From positions 1 through 64,000 of the forward strand of contig NZ_BJDN01000013.1 of assembly GCF_005405165.1 (NCBI RefSeq): a stretch of 64,000 nt of DNA, given 5' to 3'. Of the stretch, positions 11,621-21,278 are shown one piece after another; positions within the stretch are counted from its first letter, which is position 1, and each line of letters starts with the position of its first letter. The notes under the pieces were generated by a model. The model made no database searches, was not told the DNA's origin, and saw only the letters and a list, made by a program, of their open reading frames with translations. The DNA comes from Loigolactobacillus binensis. Lineage in GTDB: Bacteria > Bacillota > Bacilli > Lactobacillales > Lactobacillaceae. A program made the translations under genes and the position numbers.

Positions 11621-12448
11621 GTGAAAAAGAAAAAGCGATTGCTTGGTGGCGCTGGGCTGATCACCTTAGTTTTATTCTTAGCCGGGTGTAGCACTAAGCC
11701 AGTAACTGGTAGCAGCACTGGTGTCTGGGATCACTATATTATTTGGAATTTCTCGCGGGCGATCGTGTGGTTATCCAACTTATTTGGTGGCAGTTATGGT
11801 GTTGGGATCATTGTTTTTACGATTATTATTCGGATCATCATCTTACCGTTAATGCAGTACCAGATGAATAGTTCACGAAAAATGATGGATATTCAGCCGC
11901 AAATGAAGGCACTGCAAAATAAATATTCTTCACGGGATGTGGACACGCAACAGAAGCTACAAGGTGAAATGTCTAAATTGTATAAGGATGCAGGTGTGCA
12001 TCCCTTTGCCAGTATGTTACCTTTAGTGGTACAAATGCCAGTTTTGATCGCCTTGTATCAAGGGATCCAGCGGACGTCTGTGCTACGTTCTGGGACCTTC
12101 TTATGGATGGAACTAGGTAAGGCTGATCCATACTTCATTTTACCGATTTTGGCGGCAGCGTTGACTTTTGCGACCTCGAAACTGACGATGATGGGCCAAG
12201 CGCAACAAAGTGGCATTCAAAACGTGTTAATGCTGTGGGGGATGCCGATCATGATCTTGATCATGGCGATCAGCTTACCCTCTGCGTTAGCTGTTTACTG
12301 GGTGGTCACCAATGCCTTCTCCGTTGGGCAAACAATGTTGCTGATGAATCCATTTAAACTGCGGGCGGAGCGAGAAGCTAAGCAGCAGAAGAAGCGGGAT
12401 CTCGAGCGGCAACTTGCTAAAGCTCGGCGTGGTAAAAAACGTAAATAA
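11621..12448 (+). CDS. yidC: Membrane protein insertase YidC/OxaA, lipoprotein type
   Basis: YidC inserts proteins into the cytoplasmic membrane, alone or with SecYEG. Translation starts at a GTG. Residues 1-23 form a lipoprotein signal with lipobox LAGC (Cys23), as in Gram-positive YidC1/SpoIIIJ. Five membrane segments follow, with the conserved QMPVLIALYQ region and a basic C-terminal tail (KKRDLERQLAKARRGKKRK). The length of 275 is normal. It is 2 bases after rnpA and is followed by a terminator. Confidence 0.96.
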   Translation: MKKKKRLLGGAGLITLVLFLAGCSTKPVTGSSTGVWDHYIIWNFSRAIVWLSNLFGGSYGVGIIVFTIIIRIIILPLMQYQMNSSRKMMDIQPQMKALQNKYSSRDVDTQQKLQGEMSKLYKDAGVHPFASMLPLVVQMPVLIALYQGIQRTSVLRSGTFLWMELGKADPYFILPILAAALTFATSKLTMMGQAQQSGIQNVLMLWGMPIMILIMAISLPSALAVYWVVTNAFSVGQTMLLMNPFKLRAEREAKQQKKRDLERQLAKARRGKKRK

Positions 12449-12458
12449 GTTTTAAATA

Positions 12459-12499
12459 AACGAGTTGAGACCAAGCAACATTGGTTTCAACTCGTTTTT
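12459..12499 (+). terminator. Terminator after yidC
   Basis: A 16-bp stem (12459-12474 with 12481-12496, one G-U wobble, loop GCAACA) runs into TTTTT. It separates rnpA-yidC from jag. Confidence 0.85.
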
Positions 12500-12555
12500 G
12501 TTAACTGCTAGCGGCTAGCTTTGCTTGCTAAAATTGTGTAGACTAGAGAGTGTCT

Positions 12556-12569
12556 AAAAGCGCGCTTTT
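12556..12569. repeat. GCGCGC palindrome, variant copy
   Basis: AAAAGCGCGCTTTT upstream of jag is a perfect 14-nt palindrome sharing the AAGCGCGCTT core with the copies at 13392, 14978, 16946 and 32027. Confidence 0.5.
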
Positions 12570-12646
12570 TTTGGCATGCGCTTAATACACACGTTCGCGT
12601 CATTATATTGGCGCATTGAAAAAGATAAGACAAGGAGCTTTTATTT

Positions 12647-13390
12647 ATGCCGACATTTGAAGGAAGTACGATCCAAACTGCCATTCAAAAAGGGCTGACG
12701 CACCTTAATTTAGAACGGGATGCGGTGAATGTCGAGGTTGTTTCAGAAGGGCGCAAAGGTTTTCTCGGCCTTGGGCGCAAACCAGCGATCGTGTCATTGA
12801 CGGCATTACCGGCGACACCGGCTAAACCAACGATCGCGCCAACGCCGAGCAGTGCGGCGCCAGCACCGATTAAGGCAGCGGCGGTAGCCCAGCCACAGCA
12901 AATGACTGCAGCGCATAAGCAGGCCGATCTTCAGGCGCTAACGGCGTTGACTACGTATTTAACAGCCTTGGCGGCCGCAATCGGCGCACCGGCAAAGATC
13001 ACCTATCAGCGTGCTTCTAAAAACCGCCTGCAATTGCAGTTGATCACTCCCAAAGAAGGCTTGCTGATCGGTCATCACGGTAAGACCATTAACGCCTTAC
13101 AGTATCTCGGCCAAGTCTATTTAAATCATCACGCACATTCAAAATTTAGTTTACTGTTAAATATTGGTGATTATCGTGAGCGCCGTAACGGAATTCTAGC
13201 GCGCTTAGCTGATAAAACAGCGCGGGAAGCAATTGCTACTGGCCAGCCGACTTTGCTAGAACCGATGCCATCTTTTGAGCGCAAACAGATCCATGCCCAC
13301 TTGGCAAACAGCCCCCATGTGCTGACTTATTCGGAAGGCGAGGAACCACATCGCTACGTGGTGATCGCACCTAAACCCCATGTAGGCTGA
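12647..13390 (+). CDS. jag: RNA-binding protein Jag (KhpB/EloR)
   Basis: Jag (also KhpB or EloR) is a cytoplasmic RNA-binding regulator linked to cell elongation, acting with KhpA. It has an N-terminal Jag-N domain (about 1-50, with KGFLGLGRKP), an Ala/Pro-rich linker (about 55-85), a KH domain with the LLIGHHGKTINAL loop and a C-terminal R3H domain (FERKQIHAHLAN...EGEEPHRYVVI). The Ala/Pro-rich linker is longer than in many homologues. It has its own ribosome site (AAGGAG) and lies in the usual rnpA-yidC-jag-mnmE order. Confidence 0.95.
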   Translation: MPTFEGSTIQTAIQKGLTHLNLERDAVNVEVVSEGRKGFLGLGRKPAIVSLTALPATPAKPTIAPTPSSAAPAPIKAAAVAQPQQMTAAHKQADLQALTALTTYLTALAAAIGAPAKITYQRASKNRLQLQLITPKEGLLIGHHGKTINALQYLGQVYLNHHAHSKFSLLLNIGDYRERRNGILARLADKTAREAIATGQPTLLEPMPSFERKQIHAHLANSPHVLTYSEGEEPHRYVVIAPKPHVG

Positions 13391-13391
13391 A

Positions 13392-13405
13392 TCAAGCGCG
13401 CTTAG
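13392..13405. repeat. GCGCGC palindrome after jag
   Basis: TCAAGCGCGCTTAG begins one base after the jag stop. The core AAGCGCGCTT is shared with several other intergenic sites in the window. Confidence 0.5.
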
Positions 13406-13428
13406 CTTGCCGCTGATATAAAAAATCG

Positions 13429-13457
13429 TTGACAAAACGTAAGTCAACTTTTATAGT
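13429..13457 (+). promoter_or_regulatory. Promoter before mnmE
   Basis: -35 TTGACA (13429-13434), 17-bp spacer, -10 TATAGT (13452-13457): near-consensus sigma-A promoter. Transcription would start near 13464. Confidence 0.85.
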
Positions 13458-13487
13458 AGGCTTAAATATGAGTTCGATAAAGTAGTC

Positions 13488-13541
13488 AAAGTGCTTTGTC
13501 ACGTTCCGTAAATCAAGGGGCGTGGTGTAGGCGCTTTTTTT
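13488..13541 (+). terminator. Leader terminator (attenuator) or end of a small RNA before mnmE
   Basis: Between the promoter and the mnmE ribosome site, AAAGTGC (13488-13494) pairs with GCGCTTT (13531-13537), and inside it CACGTTCC (13500-13507) pairs with GGGGCGTG (13517-13524). The structure runs into TTTTTTT. Transcripts would end near 13541, making an RNA of about 78 nt unless read through into mnmE. Confidence 0.6.
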
Positions 13542-13570
13542 GTTGAAAAAAATTGAAAGGAAGTTAATTT

Positions 13571-14962
13571 ATGGCGAATACAACCACTGAATTTGATACC
13601 ATTGCGGCGATCTCTACGCCACCTGGTGAAGGTGCGATCTCAATCGTCCGCTTATCTGGTGAAGAGGCATTACCTGTTGCTAAGCAGATTTTTAAAGGGT
13701 GTGATCTGGAAAAAGTTGCCAGCCACACCATTAATTATGGCCATATTGTTGATCCTGAGAATGGTGAAGTAGTCGATGAAGTTATGGTATCAGTATTGCG
13801 GGCGCCAAAGACTTATACACGTGAGGAAATGGTGGAGATCAATACGCACGGCGGTATTGTTGCAACAAACCATGTCTTGCAGTTATTGCTTAGCCACGGC
13901 GCACGCTTAGCTGAACCTGGTGAATTCACCAAACGTGCCTTTTTAAATGGGCGGATCGATTTGACCCAAGCCGAATCAGTGATGGACCTTATTCGAGCAA
14001 AAACTGATCGGGCAATGCAAGTGGCGGTCAACCAATTAGATGGTAATTTGTCGCGGTTGATCAAGCATATTCGGCAGGAGATCCTCGATGCATTAGCACA
14101 AGTTGAAGTCAATATTGACTATCCTGAATATGATGCGGTGGAAACGATGACCACGAAAATGCTGCTGGAAAAGGCAACCACCGTCAAAAAACAAATCGAG
14201 CAATTATTGGCGACTGCTAATCAAGGCAAGGTGTTACGTGAAGGCTTAGCTACGGCGATCGTTGGGCGACCCAATGTGGGCAAATCCAGTTTGCTAAATT
14301 ATTTACTCCATGAAGATAAGGCCATTGTCACCGATGTTGCCGGCACCACCCGGGATGTGATCGAAGAATACGTCAGTGTGCGCGATGTTCCGCTGAAATT
14401 AATCGACACGGCCGGTATTCGTGAAACCACGGATAAGGTAGAAAAAATCGGCGTTGAACGGTCACGCCAGGCGATCACCCAAGCCGATCTAGTCTTGCTG
14501 ATTTTAGATAACAGTGAAGCACTGACGGATGAAGATCGAGCGCTACTGACGGCGACGCAGGCCAAGAAACGCTTAATTATTCTGAACAAAACGGATCTAC
14601 CCGTTAAATTAGCGGCCACCGAATTACAACAAAGTGTACCGGCGGAAAATATCATTGCGATCTCGGCGTTGACAGCCACTGGCGTTGATCAATTGGAACA
14701 ACGTATCGCCGATCTTTTCTGGGGCGGGATTGATAATAGTCAAAGTACGACCTTAGTCAGCAACGCCCGACAAATCGGCTTACTTAAGCAAGCTGACCAA
14801 GCCTTAGATGATGTGCTTGCGGGGATCAAAGCCGAAATGCCAGTTGATCTAGTGCAGATCGATATGACCCGTTGCTGGGATCTGCTTGGTGAGATCACTG
14901 GTGATGCTTACCAAGACGAGTTACTCAATCAATTATTCAGCCAATTTTGTTTAGGTAAATAA
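13571..14962 (+). CDS. mnmE: tRNA modification GTPase MnmE
   Basis: MnmE works with MnmG to modify the wobble uridine (cmnm5U) of several tRNAs. The N-terminal folate-binding domain ([23 protein letters not shown]) is followed by a helical domain with an inserted G domain: G1 [12 protein letters not shown] (about residues 228-239), G3 DTAG and G4 NKTD. The C-terminus has the catalytic FCLGK. The length of 463 is normal. The ribosome site is AAAGGAAG. mnmG follows 67 bases later. Confidence 0.97.
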   Translation: MANTTTEFDTIAAISTPPGEGAISIVRLSGEEALPVAKQIFKGCDLEKVASHTINYGHIVDPENGEVVDEVMVSVLRAPKTYTREEMVEINTHGGIVATNHVLQLLLSHGARLAEPGEFTKRAFLNGRIDLTQAESVMDLIRAKTDRAMQVAVNQLDGNLSRLIKHIRQEILDALAQVEVNIDYPEYDAVETMTTKMLLEKATTVKKQIEQLLATANQGKVLREGLATAIVGRPNVGKSSLLNYLLHEDKAIVTDVAGTTRDVIEEYVSVRDVPLKLIDTAGIRETTDKVEKIGVERSRQAITQADLVLLILDNSEALTDEDRALLTATQAKKRLIILNKTDLPVKLAATELQQSVPAENIIAISALTATGVDQLEQRIADLFWGGIDNSQSTTLVSNARQIGLLKQADQALDDVLAGIKAEMPVDLVQIDMTRCWDLLGEITGDAYQDELLNQLFSQFCLGK

Positions 14963-14977
14963 ATGTAAATGTTAAAA

Positions 14978-14991
14978 TTAAGCGCGCTTAA
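14978..14991. repeat. GCGCGC palindrome between mnmE and mnmG
   Basis: TTAAGCGCGCTTAA is a perfect 14-nt palindrome. An imperfect partner (GCGGCGCTT) follows at once, so an alternative longer hairpin is possible. No clear U run. Confidence 0.5.
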
Positions 14992-15029
14992 AGCGGCGCT
15001 TGGCTTTATTGACGGAGGGAAATTAAGAG

Positions 15030-16937
15030 ATGGAAGTACGCGAATATGATGCGCAGAATTATGATGTGATCGTTGTTGGTGCTGGACATGCTGGCTCAGA
15101 GGCTGCCTTGGCCGCTGCGCGGATGGGCAATGAAACCATGTTGTTGACGATCAATTTGGATATGGTGGCTTTTATGCCGTGTAACCCTTCAGTCGGGGGA
15201 CCAGCTAAAGGCATCGTTGTCCGGGAGATCGACGCCTTAGGTGGTGAAATGGCCCACAACATTGATAAAACTTATATCCAAATGCGGATGCTGAATACCG
15301 GTAAAGGCCCAGCAGTACGAGCATTACGGGCACAGGCGGATAAGCACGCTTATCACCGCGCAATGAAAGATACGATTGAAAAACAGCCGCACTTAACGTT
15401 GCGCCAAGGTACTGCCGATCGTTTATTGATGGAAAACGGCGCTTGTGTTGGGATCGTTGCTAATACAGGCGCACGTTACCGGGCTAAAAGTGTTGTTTTG
15501 GCTGCCGGAACGGCCTCCCGCGGCAAAATTATTATTGGTGAGTTAATGTATTCTTCCGGTCCTAATAATTCCAAACCATCCGATAAATTATCGCTAGATT
15601 TAATGGCTCAAGGTTTGAAGTTACGGCGGTTTAAAACTGGGACCCCACCACGAGTTGATGGCACGACCATTGATTACTCGGCCACTGAGGAACAACCTGG
15701 TGACAAGGAAGTTAATCATTTTAGTTACGACACACCAGATTCAATTTATTTGAAGGATCAAATTTCTTGCTGGTTGACTTATACTAATCCAGCTACGCAT
15801 AAAATTATTCGCGATAATTTAGACCGGGCACCGATGTTTTCTGGTGTGATCGAAGGGGTTGGTCCGCGCTATTGTCCTTCGATCGAAGACAAAATTGTTC
15901 GCTTTGCGGATAAGGATCACCATCAATTATTCTTGGAACCGGAAGGCCGCGACACTGAAGAATGGTACGTTCAAGGCTTTTCAACTTCCATGCCGGAAGA
16001 AGTGCAGCAAAAAATGTTGCACTCAGTGGCTGGATTGGAGCACGCTCAATTGATGCGGCCGGGTTATGCCATCGAATATGATGTGGTAGAACCTTACCAA
16101 CTGCGTCCAACCTTAGAAACCAAATTGATCCCTAACTTGTTTACCGCTGGGCAAATGAATGGCACTTCTGGTTATGAAGAAGCCGCGGGCCAAGGCTTAT
16201 TAGCTGGGATCAATGCTGGTTTACGGGCTAAAGGAATTGCGGAACCCTTTATTTTAAAACGTAGCGACGCTTATATTGGGGTTATGGTCGATGATCTAGT
16301 GACTAAAGGAACCAATGAGCCTTATCGCTTGTTGACTAGCCGGGCGGAATACCGCTTGATTTTACGGCACGATAATGCTGATCTGCGGTTAACCGAGCGT
16401 GGTCATGAATTAGGCCTCATTTCCGATACGCGCTACGCTAAGTTTTTAACTAAAAAAGCGGCGATCGAAAATGAATTAGCGCGCTTGAATACAGTACGGA
16501 TCAAGCCTAATGAAGAAGTTAACGCCTTCTTGGCTAGCAAAGGGGCAACGCCATTGAAGGATGGTGTTTTAGCCAGTGAATTTTTACGGCGACCAGAAAT
16601 GACTTATGCCGATGTTTTGCGCTTTATTCCAGCGCCAGCAGAACCATTGGATCAGCGCGTGATCGAACAAATTGAAATTCAATTGAAATACGCTGGCTAC
16701 ATTAAAAAAGCGGAAGAGCGGGTTGCCCGTTTGAAACGAATGGAAGCTAAGCGAATTCCGGCTAATATTGATTATGATGCGATCAACGGTTTAGCTACCG
16801 AAGCACATCAGAAATTGAAGAAGATCCAGCCAGAAACTTTGGCGCAGGCGACGCGGATCAGTGGGGTAAATCCGGCTGACATCGCCATTCTCAGTGTTTA
16901 CATTGAGCAAGGCCGGATCGCTAAAGTTACCGGTTAA
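15030..16937 (+). CDS. mnmG: tRNA uridine-5-carboxymethylaminomethyl modification enzyme MnmG
   Basis: MnmG (GidA) is the FAD- and NADH-dependent partner of MnmE. The N-terminal dinucleotide-binding motif is [17 protein letters not shown]. The family signatures [12 protein letters not shown] and [17 protein letters not shown] are present, and the C-terminal helical domain binds MnmE. The 635 residues are complete. A ribosome site (GGAGGG) precedes the ATG and a terminator follows. Confidence 0.97.
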   Translation: MEVREYDAQNYDVIVVGAGHAGSEAALAAARMGNETMLLTINLDMVAFMPCNPSVGGPAKGIVVREIDALGGEMAHNIDKTYIQMRMLNTGKGPAVRALRAQADKHAYHRAMKDTIEKQPHLTLRQGTADRLLMENGACVGIVANTGARYRAKSVVLAAGTASRGKIIIGELMYSSGPNNSKPSDKLSLDLMAQGLKLRRFKTGTPPRVDGTTIDYSATEEQPGDKEVNHFSYDTPDSIYLKDQISCWLTYTNPATHKIIRDNLDRAPMFSGVIEGVGPRYCPSIEDKIVRFADKDHHQLFLEPEGRDTEEWYVQGFSTSMPEEVQQKMLHSVAGLEHAQLMRPGYAIEYDVVEPYQLRPTLETKLIPNLFTAGQMNGTSGYEEAAGQGLLAGINAGLRAKGIAEPFILKRSDAYIGVMVDDLVTKGTNEPYRLLTSRAEYRLILRHDNADLRLTERGHELGLISDTRYAKFLTKKAAIENELARLNTVRIKPNEEVNAFLASKGATPLKDGVLASEFLRRPEMTYADVLRFIPAPAEPLDQRVIEQIEIQLKYAGYIKKAEERVARLKRMEAKRIPANIDYDAINGLATEAHQKLKKIQPETLAQATRISGVNPADIAILSVYIEQGRIAKVTG

Positions 16938-16945
16938 GCGCACTT

Positions 16946-16959
16946 TCAAGCGCGCTTAA
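16946..16959. repeat. GCGCGC palindrome after mnmG
   Basis: TCAAGCGCGCTTAA, 8 bases after the mnmG stop and abutting the mnmG terminator stem. Confidence 0.5.
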
Positions 16960-16988
16960 AAAGCCACCAAAATTTGGTGGCTTTTTTT
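16958..16988 (+). terminator. Terminator after mnmG
   Basis: An 11-bp stem (16958-16968 with 16976-16986, loop of 7) ends in a run of T. It closes the mnmE-mnmG unit. Confidence 0.85.
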
Positions 16989-17064
16989 ACTGTCTATAAA
17001 TGTTTGCGGTTGCAATACTTAAAGTGGTACGGTTAGAGATATGAGTGATCAAGGAGGTTTTTAA

Positions 17065-18000
17065 ATGACAGAACAAGTGACGATCGGTAAATCTGCCGTT
17101 ACAACACGGCGTTTAGGTTTAGGTACCAATGCGGTAGGCGGTAATAATTTATTTCCGGGATTAGACGACGCTACTGGTAAGGCGGTGGTACGGGCAGGAT
17201 TAGATGCCGGGATCACCTTGTTAGACACGGCTTTTTCTTATGGACTAGGACATTCAGAAGAATTGATCGGCCAAGTTTTAAAGGATTATGATCGGCATCA
17301 GGTCGTGCTGGCTTCTAAAGCCGCACAGGATTTCTCCAGTGGTGAAAAGGTGCTGAATAATTCGCCTAAGTTCTTACGGCAGGCAGTTGATGATAGTTTA
17401 CGCCGCTTACAAACGGATTACTTGGATATTTTTTATATTCATTTTCCGGATGCGCAAACCCCTAAAGATGAAGCCGTTTCTACATTAAATGATTTAAAGC
17501 AGGCTGGTAAGATCCGGGCGATCGGCATTTCTAATTTTAATTTGGCTCAAGTTAAGGAAGCTAATCGGGATGGCTATGTTGATGTTGTTGAAGATCAGTT
17601 TAGTTTATTGCACCGGGAAGCAGAAGGCGACTTGCTGCCTTATCTCCAGCAGCAACAGATCAGTTTCGTCCCTTACTATCCATTGGCATCTGGTTTGTTG
17701 ACCGGGAAATATAGTGCCGATGTGACTTTCCCGGCAGACGATTTGCGGCACAGTAACCCTGATTTTAAAGGTGAACGCTACACGACGATCGTTAAGAAAG
17801 TCGCACAGTTGCAGCCGATCGCTGCGGCCCATAAGGCAACAAGCGCCCAAGTGGTTTTGGCCTGGTACATGCAGAATCCGCAGGTCGGGGTGGTCATTCC
17901 TGGTGCCAAAAAGCCGGCCCAAGTGGTGGCTAATGCTCAAGCGCTGGCGCTACACTTAACGACAGCTGAATATCAGCAAATTGATCAACTATTCAAATAA
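17065..18000 (+). CDS. Aldo/keto reductase
   Basis: This is a predicted NADPH-dependent oxidoreductase of the aldo/keto reductase superfamily, cytoplasmic, with unknown substrate. The 311 residues show the TIM-barrel catalytic signature: Asp and Tyr in LLDTAFSYGLGHSEELIG, Lys in VVLASKA and His in DIFYIHFPD, plus the C-terminal cofactor motif GVVIPGAKKPAQV. It resembles the IolS/YhdN group. It is a single gene with a good ribosome site (AAGGAGG) and a strong inverted repeat after it. Confidence 0.88.
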   Translation: MTEQVTIGKSAVTTRRLGLGTNAVGGNNLFPGLDDATGKAVVRAGLDAGITLLDTAFSYGLGHSEELIGQVLKDYDRHQVVLASKAAQDFSSGEKVLNNSPKFLRQAVDDSLRRLQTDYLDIFYIHFPDAQTPKDEAVSTLNDLKQAGKIRAIGISNFNLAQVKEANRDGYVDVVEDQFSLLHREAEGDLLPYLQQQQISFVPYYPLASGLLTGKYSADVTFPADDLRHSNPDFKGERYTTIVKKVAQLQPIAAAHKATSAQVVLAWYMQNPQVGVVIPGAKKPAQVVANAQALALHLTTAEYQQIDQLFK

Positions 18001-18053
18001 AAATAAGCCCCATAAGTTAGATCAACGTTAATTTAAAGCGCGCTGATTAAATA

Positions 18054-18096
18054 AATAGCGCCAGTAAAAGTCGTTTTCACTTTTACTGGCGCTATT
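18054..18096. terminator. 18-bp inverted repeat, probable bidirectional terminator (copy 1)
   Basis: AATAGCGCCAGTAAAAGT (18054-18071) pairs perfectly with 18079-18096 around a 7-nt loop. It lies between convergent genes; U-rich sequence follows it on the minus-strand side. A nearly identical element sits at 23389-23431. Confidence 0.65.
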
Positions 18097-18142
18097 GTGT
18101 TTGTTTGAACAGCCTGCAGCCTTGCAGCAGCGTCGTCATTCA

Positions 18143-18817
18143 TTAAGCTGTCTTACTGATTTTACCATCCATGATCTCGTATACTTGGTCAGCGTAATCG
18201 CGCAAGCGCAGATCGTGGGTCACGACAACGATGGCCTTATTTTGTGTTTTCGCTAGATCAGCTAAAAGTTGACCGACTTCCTTGACCCGCGTGCTATCTA
18301 AAGCCGCCGTAGGCTCGTCGGCCAAAACGATATCTGGATTGGTATATAAAGCCCGCGCAATGGCCACGCGCTGTTTTTGGCCGCCTGAAAGTTCAGCCGG
18401 GTACTTTTGTTGAAATTCAGCAATGCCTAATTGGTGCAATAAAGCATCTAATTGGGCAACGGTCAGGTTACCTTGTTTTTTAACGCGGTCCGCTAAGCCG
18501 AATTGTTCGCGCACAGTAAGGTAAGGAACCAAGTTATAGGCTTGTAAAATAAAGCCGATTTTGTTGAGCCGCAGCGCATCCCGTTGTTTGGCGGATAGAT
18601 CATACAATGGTTGTTGATCCAAATTAACGCTACCACTATTAGGCGTTTGTAAACCGCCGGCAATGGTCAAGAAAGTACTTTTACCGGAACCAGACGGACC
18701 GATAACTAAGCTTAATTGGCCTGCTTCGGCAGTAAAGTTAATGTCGTGCAGTACATGTACACGACTAGATTTTTGCCCAAAAAATTTATTAATATTTGTT
18801 AACTGAATGGCACTCAT
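18143..18817 (-). CDS. ABC transporter ATP-binding protein (MacB/DevA type)
   Basis: This is the ATPase of a MacB-like exporter. It has Walker [10 protein letters not shown] near residue 42, signature [15 protein letters not shown], Walker [13 protein letters not shown] and the switch histidine in VVVTHD. The length of 224 is typical of LolD/DevA-type ATPases paired with an FtsX-type permease. It is the last gene of the operon TetR-permease-ATPase and lies 3 bases after the permease. The substrate is unknown. Confidence 0.92.
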   Translation of the reverse strand: MSAIQLTNINKFFGQKSSRVHVLHDINFTAEAGQLSLVIGPSGSGKSTFLTIAGGLQTPNSGSVNLDQQPLYDLSAKQRDALRLNKIGFILQAYNLVPYLTVREQFGLADRVKKQGNLTVAQLDALLHQLGIAEFQQKYPAELSGGQKQRVAIARALYTNPDIVLADEPTAALDSTRVKEVGQLLADLAKTQNKAIVVVTHDLRLRDYADQVYEIMDGKISKTA

Positions 18818-18820
18818 TAT

Positions 18821-19879
18821 TTAACCTCCAATAACACTGACAGGATCCACCCGTAAAATCATGCGGATCGGGAATAGGGAGCCGATCACACCAGTAACAA
18901 CCAAGCCGGCAGCAACGGCACTTAAGATCGGAATATCAAAGGTCATCGGCACGCTGGCAGGCATTCCGAAGGCAGTGATCGCCGTAAGCAAGGTGCCGAT
19001 GATCAAGCCGCTGACCACTAGAATCACGGCTTGGCCGATGGTGGCACCAATCAAGGTTTTGGCGGGGATGCCTTGCGCGCGCAAAACGGCATAATTTTGG
19101 AGCTTCTGAACAGTTAAAATATACAGGAACACCGCGATCACAATCAGGGAAATGATCATCAAGAAGGCGATCATGAAGGTGAAGGTCGTATTTTGCGCGG
19201 AATAGCCAGGTAATTTACTGATAAAGGTGTCAGTTGAATAATAACGCAGCTGATCATTTTTTTGCGTGAAGTGCCCATTTTGGCTGACGATCGCGCTGGC
19301 AATCAGGTTGGGACCAACGTTTTTTAGATTACGCCAAGCAGTTAAGCTACCATAAACGATCGGCGCAATGTTGATCTTGGCATCTTTGACGAAGCCGACA
19401 ATTTTGAAACGTTGCCCGTAAGAATTTAAATGGATCCACTGACCGAGGTGATAACCGGCGTTTTGAAAGGCAGTATCGACGACGATCTCTTGGTTGGTGG
19501 TCGGTTTATGACCGGTAACCAGCTGCATATTTTTGGCAATAAATTGGTGGGCGTCTAAGCCAATAAATTGGGCACTGGTTTTGGTGTAGCCACTGGCTTT
19601 GGCGACCACCGGAACTTGGCCTAAGTAGGCTTCGTGACGCGATAATTTAGTGGGAACTTGCTGCTTAGTCAATAAGGATTGACTCATATTCACGTTGGCA
19701 TCTTGGTTCAACGCGATTCGGTCGATCCCCCAAGAATCAATGGCCGTGGTGTTTTGGCGGGCTAGACCTAGTGCTAAGCTGGTCAAAATAAAAATTAAGT
19801 AACTGATCAGCACGATCATTGCAATGATCAAACCATAACGCAGTTTTTCGTGTTTGATTTCTTTAAGGGCTAAAAACAT
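18821..19879 (-). CDS. ABC transporter permease, FtsX/MacB-like
   Basis: This is the membrane partner of the adjacent ATPase. The 352 residues have one N-terminal membrane segment (about 15-38), an extracytoplasmic MacB-type domain (about 45-225) and three C-terminal segments in the FtsX domain (VLRAQGIPAKTLIGATIGQA). The arrangement matches DevC-type exporters of lipids, peptides or drugs. The ATG lies 4 bases after the TetR stop. The substrate cannot be named. Confidence 0.9.
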   Translation of the reverse strand: MFLALKEIKHEKLRYGLIIAMIVLISYLIFILTSLALGLARQNTTAIDSWGIDRIALNQDANVNMSQSLLTKQQVPTKLSRHEAYLGQVPVVAKASGYTKTSAQFIGLDAHQFIAKNMQLVTGHKPTTNQEIVVDTAFQNAGYHLGQWIHLNSYGQRFKIVGFVKDAKINIAPIVYGSLTAWRNLKNVGPNLIASAIVSQNGHFTQKNDQLRYYSTDTFISKLPGYSAQNTTFTFMIAFLMIISLIVIAVFLYILTVQKLQNYAVLRAQGIPAKTLIGATIGQAVILVVSGLIIGTLLTAITAFGMPASVPMTFDIPILSAVAAGLVVTGVIGSLFPIRMILRVDPVSVIGG

Positions 19880-19883
19880 GTGA

Positions 19884-20396
19884 TTAATCCTTTCTATTCA
19901 AGGCGATCAGCGCTTGCTCCAAACGCTGTAAAGCCTGATCCTCACTGGCGGGATCAAGTAATATTTGTTTGATAGTTGCATGGCTCAAAATGGCGCTGGA
20001 CCACAGTGCGCTGGGAATATTGGCCGGCATGCTCGGTTTGGTATTGTCGGCGAGCAGTGCTTCATTTTGGCTAATATGGCGCTGGATCAGCCGATAGTAG
20101 TCACTATTGGCACTTTGATCGACGAATGCCTTGATTTGCGCAACGTAATCCTGCGGTGTGCCGTTGCGCGGTACATCCCGGTGGACGGCGGTCATTGCTT
20201 GTTTGTAAAGGTAACGGTACGCATCAGGTAGATCAGTAAAGTATTTATAGAAGGCACCGCGGGCAATGTGAGCCTGTGCGACGATCCGGGCGACTTGTGC
20301 GTGGGCCAACGGGTAATTGGAAAATTCTTGTAGCAATGCGGCTTCGATACGTGCTTTTTTAGCTGCAGCTAAGTTGAGAAACGTGGTGGAAACCAT
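19884..20396 (-). CDS. TetR-family transcriptional regulator
   Basis: This 170-residue protein has a TetR-type N-terminal helix-turn-helix (ALLQEFSNYPLAHAQVARIV then HIARGAFYKYF). It is shorter than the usual 190-200 residues, with a compact ligand domain. It is the first gene of the TetR-permease-ATPase operon. Two palindromes covering its own -35 and -10 indicate autorepression relieved by a ligand, probably a substrate of the exporter (inference). Confidence 0.9.
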   Translation of the reverse strand: MVSTTFLNLAAAKKARIEAALLQEFSNYPLAHAQVARIVAQAHIARGAFYKYFTDLPDAYRYLYKQAMTAVHRDVPRNGTPQDYVAQIKAFVDQSANSDYYRLIQRHISQNEALLADNTKPSMPANIPSALWSSAILSHATIKQILLDPASEDQALQRLEQALIALNRKD

Positions 20397-20420
20397 GGCT
20401 AACCTCCTTAGATCATCATA

Positions 20421-20470
20421 TTAGTGACGCCGTGTCACTAATATACTGCATTGGTGACACCGTGTCAACT
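20421..20470 (-). promoter_or_regulatory. Promoter of the TetR-ABC operon with two operators
   Basis: Minus strand: -35 TTGACA (20463-20468), 17-bp spacer, -10 TATATT (20440-20445). Operator 1 is a perfect dyad, TTAGTGAC (20421-20428) and GTCACTAA (20434-20441), over the -10 edge. Operator 2 (20451-20470) is an imperfect copy, TTGGTGAC ... GTCAACTA, over the -35. Both share the centre of the form CCGT. Confidence 0.85.
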
Positions 20471-20481
20471 ATTGAGCGAAT

Positions 20482-20526
20482 AAAAAAATACCCTAAGCAA
20501 ATTAATTTGCTAGGGTATTTTTTAAA
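20482..20526 (-). terminator. Terminator after the first DUF4811-like gene
   Basis: A long stem (AAATACCCTA...TAGGGTATTT, about 20 bp with one bulged A) spans 20482-20523. It ends in U on the minus strand and lies just past the stop of the gene ending at 20547, insulating it from the TetR operon. Confidence 0.8.
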
Positions 20527-20546
20527 GTTATTATTGATACTTATTT

Positions 20547-21278
20547 TTACTTCAGCGATTCTTTTTGCAACTGAGCTAGTAGCTGTTGTTGCGCCTGTTG
20601 CTTAGCCGCCGTTGTGTATTGTTTCTGTAACGCCTGTTGTTGCTCAGTGGTCATTTGTGGATTTTGTTTGATCGCAGCGGTCATTTTGGCTTTGACGGCG
20701 GCGGCCAGTTGTGTTTTCATTTTAGCTTGTGCTGTTTTAGCCTGTTGCTGCAACTTTTTAGCTTGCGTTGTGCTGAGAATTACCCAGTCACGGCCAACCT
20801 TAAATTCGTGGTGGCGCGCTTTAAATTCGTGATTATTACCTACGCCAGCAAATAAGAAGCGATAAAAGCCATTTCGGTAAACGTAACGACTAGTTTTAGT
20901 CACTAATTTGGCGCTTTGACTGCTGGTTTTGGTAACGCTACTAGTGGTGGTCACATCGGCCGTAGTGTGCGCCACTTTTTTCTGGGTCGTGCTATTTTTA
21001 TAAATGAAGATCTTCTCATGCCCATTGCCTAGGGGCTGATACAATAACAGTTTGGCGCCAGATAGCGCTGCAGCAGAAGTTAACGGCTTTTCGGTAGTCG
21101 TTGTGACGGTTTTCATTCCCCAGTGTTGATTATCATTGGTGAACAGTAGCCCAATCGAACCGATCATAACAACTAACAGTAAACCAATAATACTGTTGCG
21201 CATAGCACCTCGTTGATTCGTAGAGATGGTCATGACGGCAAATAAAACGGCGCTTAATAAAACAAGAACGATCAGCAT
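20547..21278 (-). CDS. DUF4811-like membrane protein (efflux cassette, copy A)
   Basis: Two N-terminal membrane segments (about 1-17 and 28-48) precede an extracytoplasmic beta-rich part. Then comes a Gln/Lys/Ala-rich, probably coiled-coil C-terminus (about 170-243, with TTEQQQALQKQ). I match it from memory to the DUF4811 proteins that accompany DHA2 pumps in lactobacilli; no function is known. Its start touches the stop of the MFS gene, so it is translationally coupled and may be an accessory subunit. It is a clear paralogue of the gene at 23457-24200. Confidence 0.75.
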   Translation of the reverse strand: MLIVLVLLSAVLFAVMTISTNQRGAMRNSIIGLLLVVMIGSIGLLFTNDNQHWGMKTVTTTTEKPLTSAAALSGAKLLLYQPLGNGHEKIFIYKNSTTQKKVAHTTADVTTTSSVTKTSSQSAKLVTKTSRYVYRNGFYRFLFAGVGNNHEFKARHHEFKVGRDWVILSTTQAKKLQQQAKTAQAKMKTQLAAAVKAKMTAAIKQNPQMTTEQQQALQKQYTTAAKQQAQQQLLAQLQKESLK

